Assembly: GCA_030615865.1 (NCBI GenBank)
Contig: JAUWYK010000024.1
Location: 1 to 23,164 of the forward strand
DNA from: Dehalococcoidia bacterium
Lineage (GTDB): Bacteria; Chloroflexota; Dehalococcoidia; Dehalococcoidales; JAUWYK01
DNA: 23,164 nt
Direction of reading: 5' to 3'
The translations under genes were made by a program, and so were the position numbers. Shown here piece by piece: positions 21,601-23,164 of this stretch; within the stretch, counting starts at the first letter, position 1, and every line of letters begins with the position of its first letter. Below the pieces are notes generated by a model, which had not been told where the DNA came from, searched no databases, and saw only the letters and a program-made list of their open reading frames with translations.

Positions 21601-22764
21601 ATGCAAAGTCAACTGAGCTACCCGGAGGTACTAGCTGGCAGAAACCAATTAGGACCTTACCCTATGGAACAGCTTAAACGTCTTGAGAAGCCCACTACCA
21701 AAATCACCGATAATATTGAAAGAACTGATGAGAGGGAACACGGCTGGAACCGAGCTGAGCGGGGTGATTTCGGTGATTTTGTACAAAGAGAACATGTTCG
21801 TTTCTCCCAGAAGTATCCACTATCAAATACTATGCTAGAAATGCTGTTTACATTTAGGCCAATGGTAGATGGTGAGGTAGCCCCGAGCCAGGCAGCACTG
21901 CCGCAGGCACCAGAGCTTTTGAGCCGACACATTAAGAGTTTGGGCTACTTTCTCCGAGCCGATATAGTGGGGATTTGCCAATTACCACAATGGGCAGTAT
22001 ATAGCTCTAACAGAAAGGGTAACCCCATTAAACTTAACCATAAGTTTGCCATTGTAGTCGTCATAGACCAGGACTATAAGACAATGAATGGTTCGACGGG
22101 AGACGACTGGATATCCTGTTCCCAAAGCTTCATGAGCTACGCCACCTCCGCTTTTATCACCTGTATGATGGCTAAGTATATAAGACAGCTTGGTTACCCG
22201 GCTCGTGCCCATCACTTCAGCAATTATCAGGTGGCTGTCACCCCTCTACTCCTTCTAGCCGGTATTGGTGAAATCTGTCGGGCAGGCATAGTACTTAATC
22301 CATTTCTGGGGACTCGCTTCAAGGCAGCGGTCGTCACTACCGACCTGCCGCTAGAACCGGATAAGCCCGTTGACTTTGGTCTTCAAGAGTTTTGCCAGAA
22401 ATGCATGAAATGCGCCGCTGAATGTCCATCCAAGGCTATCCCGACAGATGACAAGGTTATGTATAATGGCTATGAGGTTTGGAAGTTTGATGTGGAACAC
22501 TGTACCAAATATAGAATTACCAATCAGAATGGCTCGGCGTGCGGCCGCTGCATCAAGGTCTGTCCCTGGAATAAGCCGGAGAGGTGGACTCATGACCTGG
22601 TAAGGTTGATAGTTAAGCACACTCCATCTCTAGACAAGCTCATAATAAAGATGGATGATATCTGTGGTTATGGCAAGCAGGTCAAAAAGGATAAATGGTG
22701 GTTTGATCTAGAAGACATAGACGGTAAGCTTCAGATTCCCAGAAAATCACCAGCTCAGAGGTAA
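21601..22764 (+). CDS. Reductive-dehalogenase-like corrinoid/Fe-S protein, cytoplasmic, no TAT signal
   Basis: RdhA enzymes use a corrinoid and two [4Fe-4S] clusters to remove halogen from organic substrates. The product has the RdhA-type core (AKYIRQLGYPARAH, AGIGEICRAG, TTDLPLEPDKP) and both cluster motifs: Cys265/268/271/275 (FCQKCMKCAAECPSKAI) and Cys301 then Cys314/317/321 (ACGRCIKVCPWNKP). DDICGYGK and WW near the end are also RdhA-like. At 387 residues it lacks the twin-arginine leader of respiratory RdhA (450-550 residues), and no RdhB anchor gene follows. It is probably cytoplasmic, like non-respiratory RdhA. QueG epoxyqueuosine reductase shares the second cluster motif but lacks the GYG…WW end. 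Substrate unknown. AAAGGAGAAA precedes the ATG. Confidence 0.85.
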   Translation: MQSQLSYPEVLAGRNQLGPYPMEQLKRLEKPTTKITDNIERTDEREHGWNRAERGDFGDFVQREHVRFSQKYPLSNTMLEMLFTFRPMVDGEVAPSQAALPQAPELLSRHIKSLGYFLRADIVGICQLPQWAVYSSNRKGNPIKLNHKFAIVVVIDQDYKTMNGSTGDDWISCSQSFMSYATSAFITCMMAKYIRQLGYPARAHHFSNYQVAVTPLLLLAGIGEICRAGIVLNPFLGTRFKAAVVTTDLPLEPDKPVDFGLQEFCQKCMKCAAECPSKAIPTDDKVMYNGYEVWKFDVEHCTKYRITNQNGSACGRCIKVCPWNKPERWTHDLVRLIVKHTPSLDKLIIKMDDICGYGKQVKKDKWWFDLEDIDGKLQIPRKSPAQR

Positions 22765-22768
22765 CAGT

Positions 22769-22844
22769 TGGTGCCCCCAAGCGAATTCGAATCGCTGTTA
22801 CCGGCTTGAGAGGCCGATGTCCTAGGCCTCTAGACGATGGGGGC
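22769..22844 (-). tRNA. tRNA-Glu (anticodon CTC)
   Basis: Read on the minus strand the 76 bases fold as a cloverleaf. The acceptor stem is GCCCCCA/TGGGGGC with discriminator A and an encoded CCA. The anticodon stem TCGGC/GCCGG carries loop CTCTCAA, so the anticodon is CTC. The T stem AGCGA/TCGCT has loop TTCGAAT. The sequence matches the bacterial tRNA-Glu pattern. Its CCA end is four bases from the stop of the dehalogenase-like gene, which converges on it. Confidence 0.96.
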
Positions 22845-22854
22845 ACACCAGTTA

Positions 22855-22883
22855 AGTATAGCAAAGACAGCGCTAGCCGACAA
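22855..22883 (-). promoter_or_regulatory. promoter of tRNA-Glu
   Basis: Minus-strand TTGTCG (22883-22878), 17 bases, TATACT (22860-22855), predicting a start about four bases before the mature tRNA 5' end. Confidence 0.6.
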
Positions 22884-22914
22884 CATAATGTGCTACAATG
22901 CGTCAGAAGACAAG

Positions 22915-23164
22915 ATGACTAACAACAACAAGCCGGGTGGGGTGAGGCAAGGAGAACAAGTAAGAAAGAGAATCATTCCCCTTCTGATTATACTCCTGGT
23001 CATAGCTATTAGCGTTGGCCTCTTCTTCTTTGGACGCAGTCCAGAGATAGTTGCCAAACTGAGAAGTTACGGCTACCTAGGCGCTTTTCTAATTAGCCTA
23101 ATTGGTAATGCCACTGTTCTGTTACCGGGCATAGTTCTTCCCATACTTTCCGGTTTGGGCATTG
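22915..23164 (+). CDS. VTT/DedA-family membrane protein (3' end outside window)
   Basis: From ATG 22915 the frame is open to the last base, about 83 codons. A basic, Asn-rich head (MTNNNKPGG…RKR) is followed by a hydrophobic helix (IIPLLIILLVIAISVGLFFF), a short amphipathic part (SPEIVAKLRSYGYLGAF) and a second helix (LIGNATVLLPGIVLPILSG). This order resembles SNARE-associated/VTT (DedA, TVP38-like) proteins, some of which act as undecaprenyl-phosphate flippases. The assignment rests on the visible N-terminus only. The ribosome site is weak (AGAAGA). Confidence 0.65.
   Translation, partial: MTNNNKPGGVRQGEQVRKRIIPLLIILLVIAISVGLFFFGRSPEIVAKLRSYGYLGAFLISLIGNATVLLPGIVLPILSGLGI

Noticed and set aside
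21601..22764. QueG epoxyqueuosine reductase instead of a dehalogenase homologue
   Set aside because: The CPWN motif is shared, but the TDLPL-to-FCxKC segment and the GYG…WW C-terminus follow the RdhA pattern.
22769..22844. Attachment site (att) of an integrated element at tRNA-Glu
   Set aside because: I found no second copy of the tRNA 3' end in the window and no integrase; only comparison with relatives could revive this.
1..23164. CRISPR arrays, insertion sequences, prophage or toxin-antitoxin genes
   Set aside because: No regularly spaced direct repeats, transposase, phage or toxin motifs were seen on either strand.

Overview
The window reads as a stretch of chromosome from an anaerobic Chloroflexota bacterium, most likely of class Dehalococcoidia but outside the classic organohalide-respiring genera. 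This is inference from gene content. The pointers are a bacterial Elp3 of the type known from Dehalococcoides, a reductive-dehalogenase-like protein, a recA-recX-rny-ymdB housekeeping block, desulforedoxin-type iron proteins, and many oxygen-sensitive acyl-CoA enzymes with no respiratory oxidases. There is no CRISPR array, insertion sequence, phage gene or integrase.

Layout. Positions 1-834 hold the end of a degV-family gene that begins before the window. From 927 to 9248 a plus-strand run reads recA, recX, rny, a ymdB-type phosphoesterase, a PHP phosphatase, a divergent plsY, a zinc-finger membrane protein, and a 700-residue membrane iron-sulfur oxidoreductase of the ETF:(mena)quinone oxidoreductase type. 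Converging on it (9285-11193, minus) is an acyl-CoA ligase followed by two tiny tandem desulforedoxin-like genes. Back-to-back promoters near 11.3 kb separate the ligase from a plus-strand set: a thiolase, its zinc-ribbon/OB-fold partner, and a BcrA/BadF/HgdC-type activase ATPase. The minus strand then carries two crotonase paralogues, a sirtuin and a MeaB GTPase (transcribed from 17626 down to 14107), with a cluster of perfect hairpins between the crotonases.

From 17.75 kb the content is mixed: elp3 (plus); a four-gene minus group made of an MBL-fold hydrolase, a four-helix membrane protein, a decayed zincin metallopeptidase and an unknown small protein; a HIT-family gene and a cytoplasmic reductive-dehalogenase-like gene (plus); tRNA-Glu(CTC) (minus); and the start of a VTT/DedA-family membrane protein running off the end.

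How the genes may work together. The central 10 kb looks like an anaerobic acyl-CoA degradation neighbourhood. The ligase activates a carboxylic acid, crotonases and thiolase process the CoA esters, and the membrane oxidoreductase could pass ETF electrons to quinone. The activase and MeaB suggest ATP-driven radical dehydration or reduction of an acyl-CoA and a B12-dependent acyl-CoA mutase, whose catalytic subunits are not in the window. Acyl-CoA dehydrogenase, ETF and hydroxyacyl-CoA dehydrogenase are also absent, so the pathway must be completed elsewhere. The points most worth following are the two desulforedoxin micro-genes, the TAT-less dehalogenase homologue beside tRNA-Glu, a crotonase with a Glu-to-Gln change at a catalytic position, the orphan activase, and the hairpin cluster.
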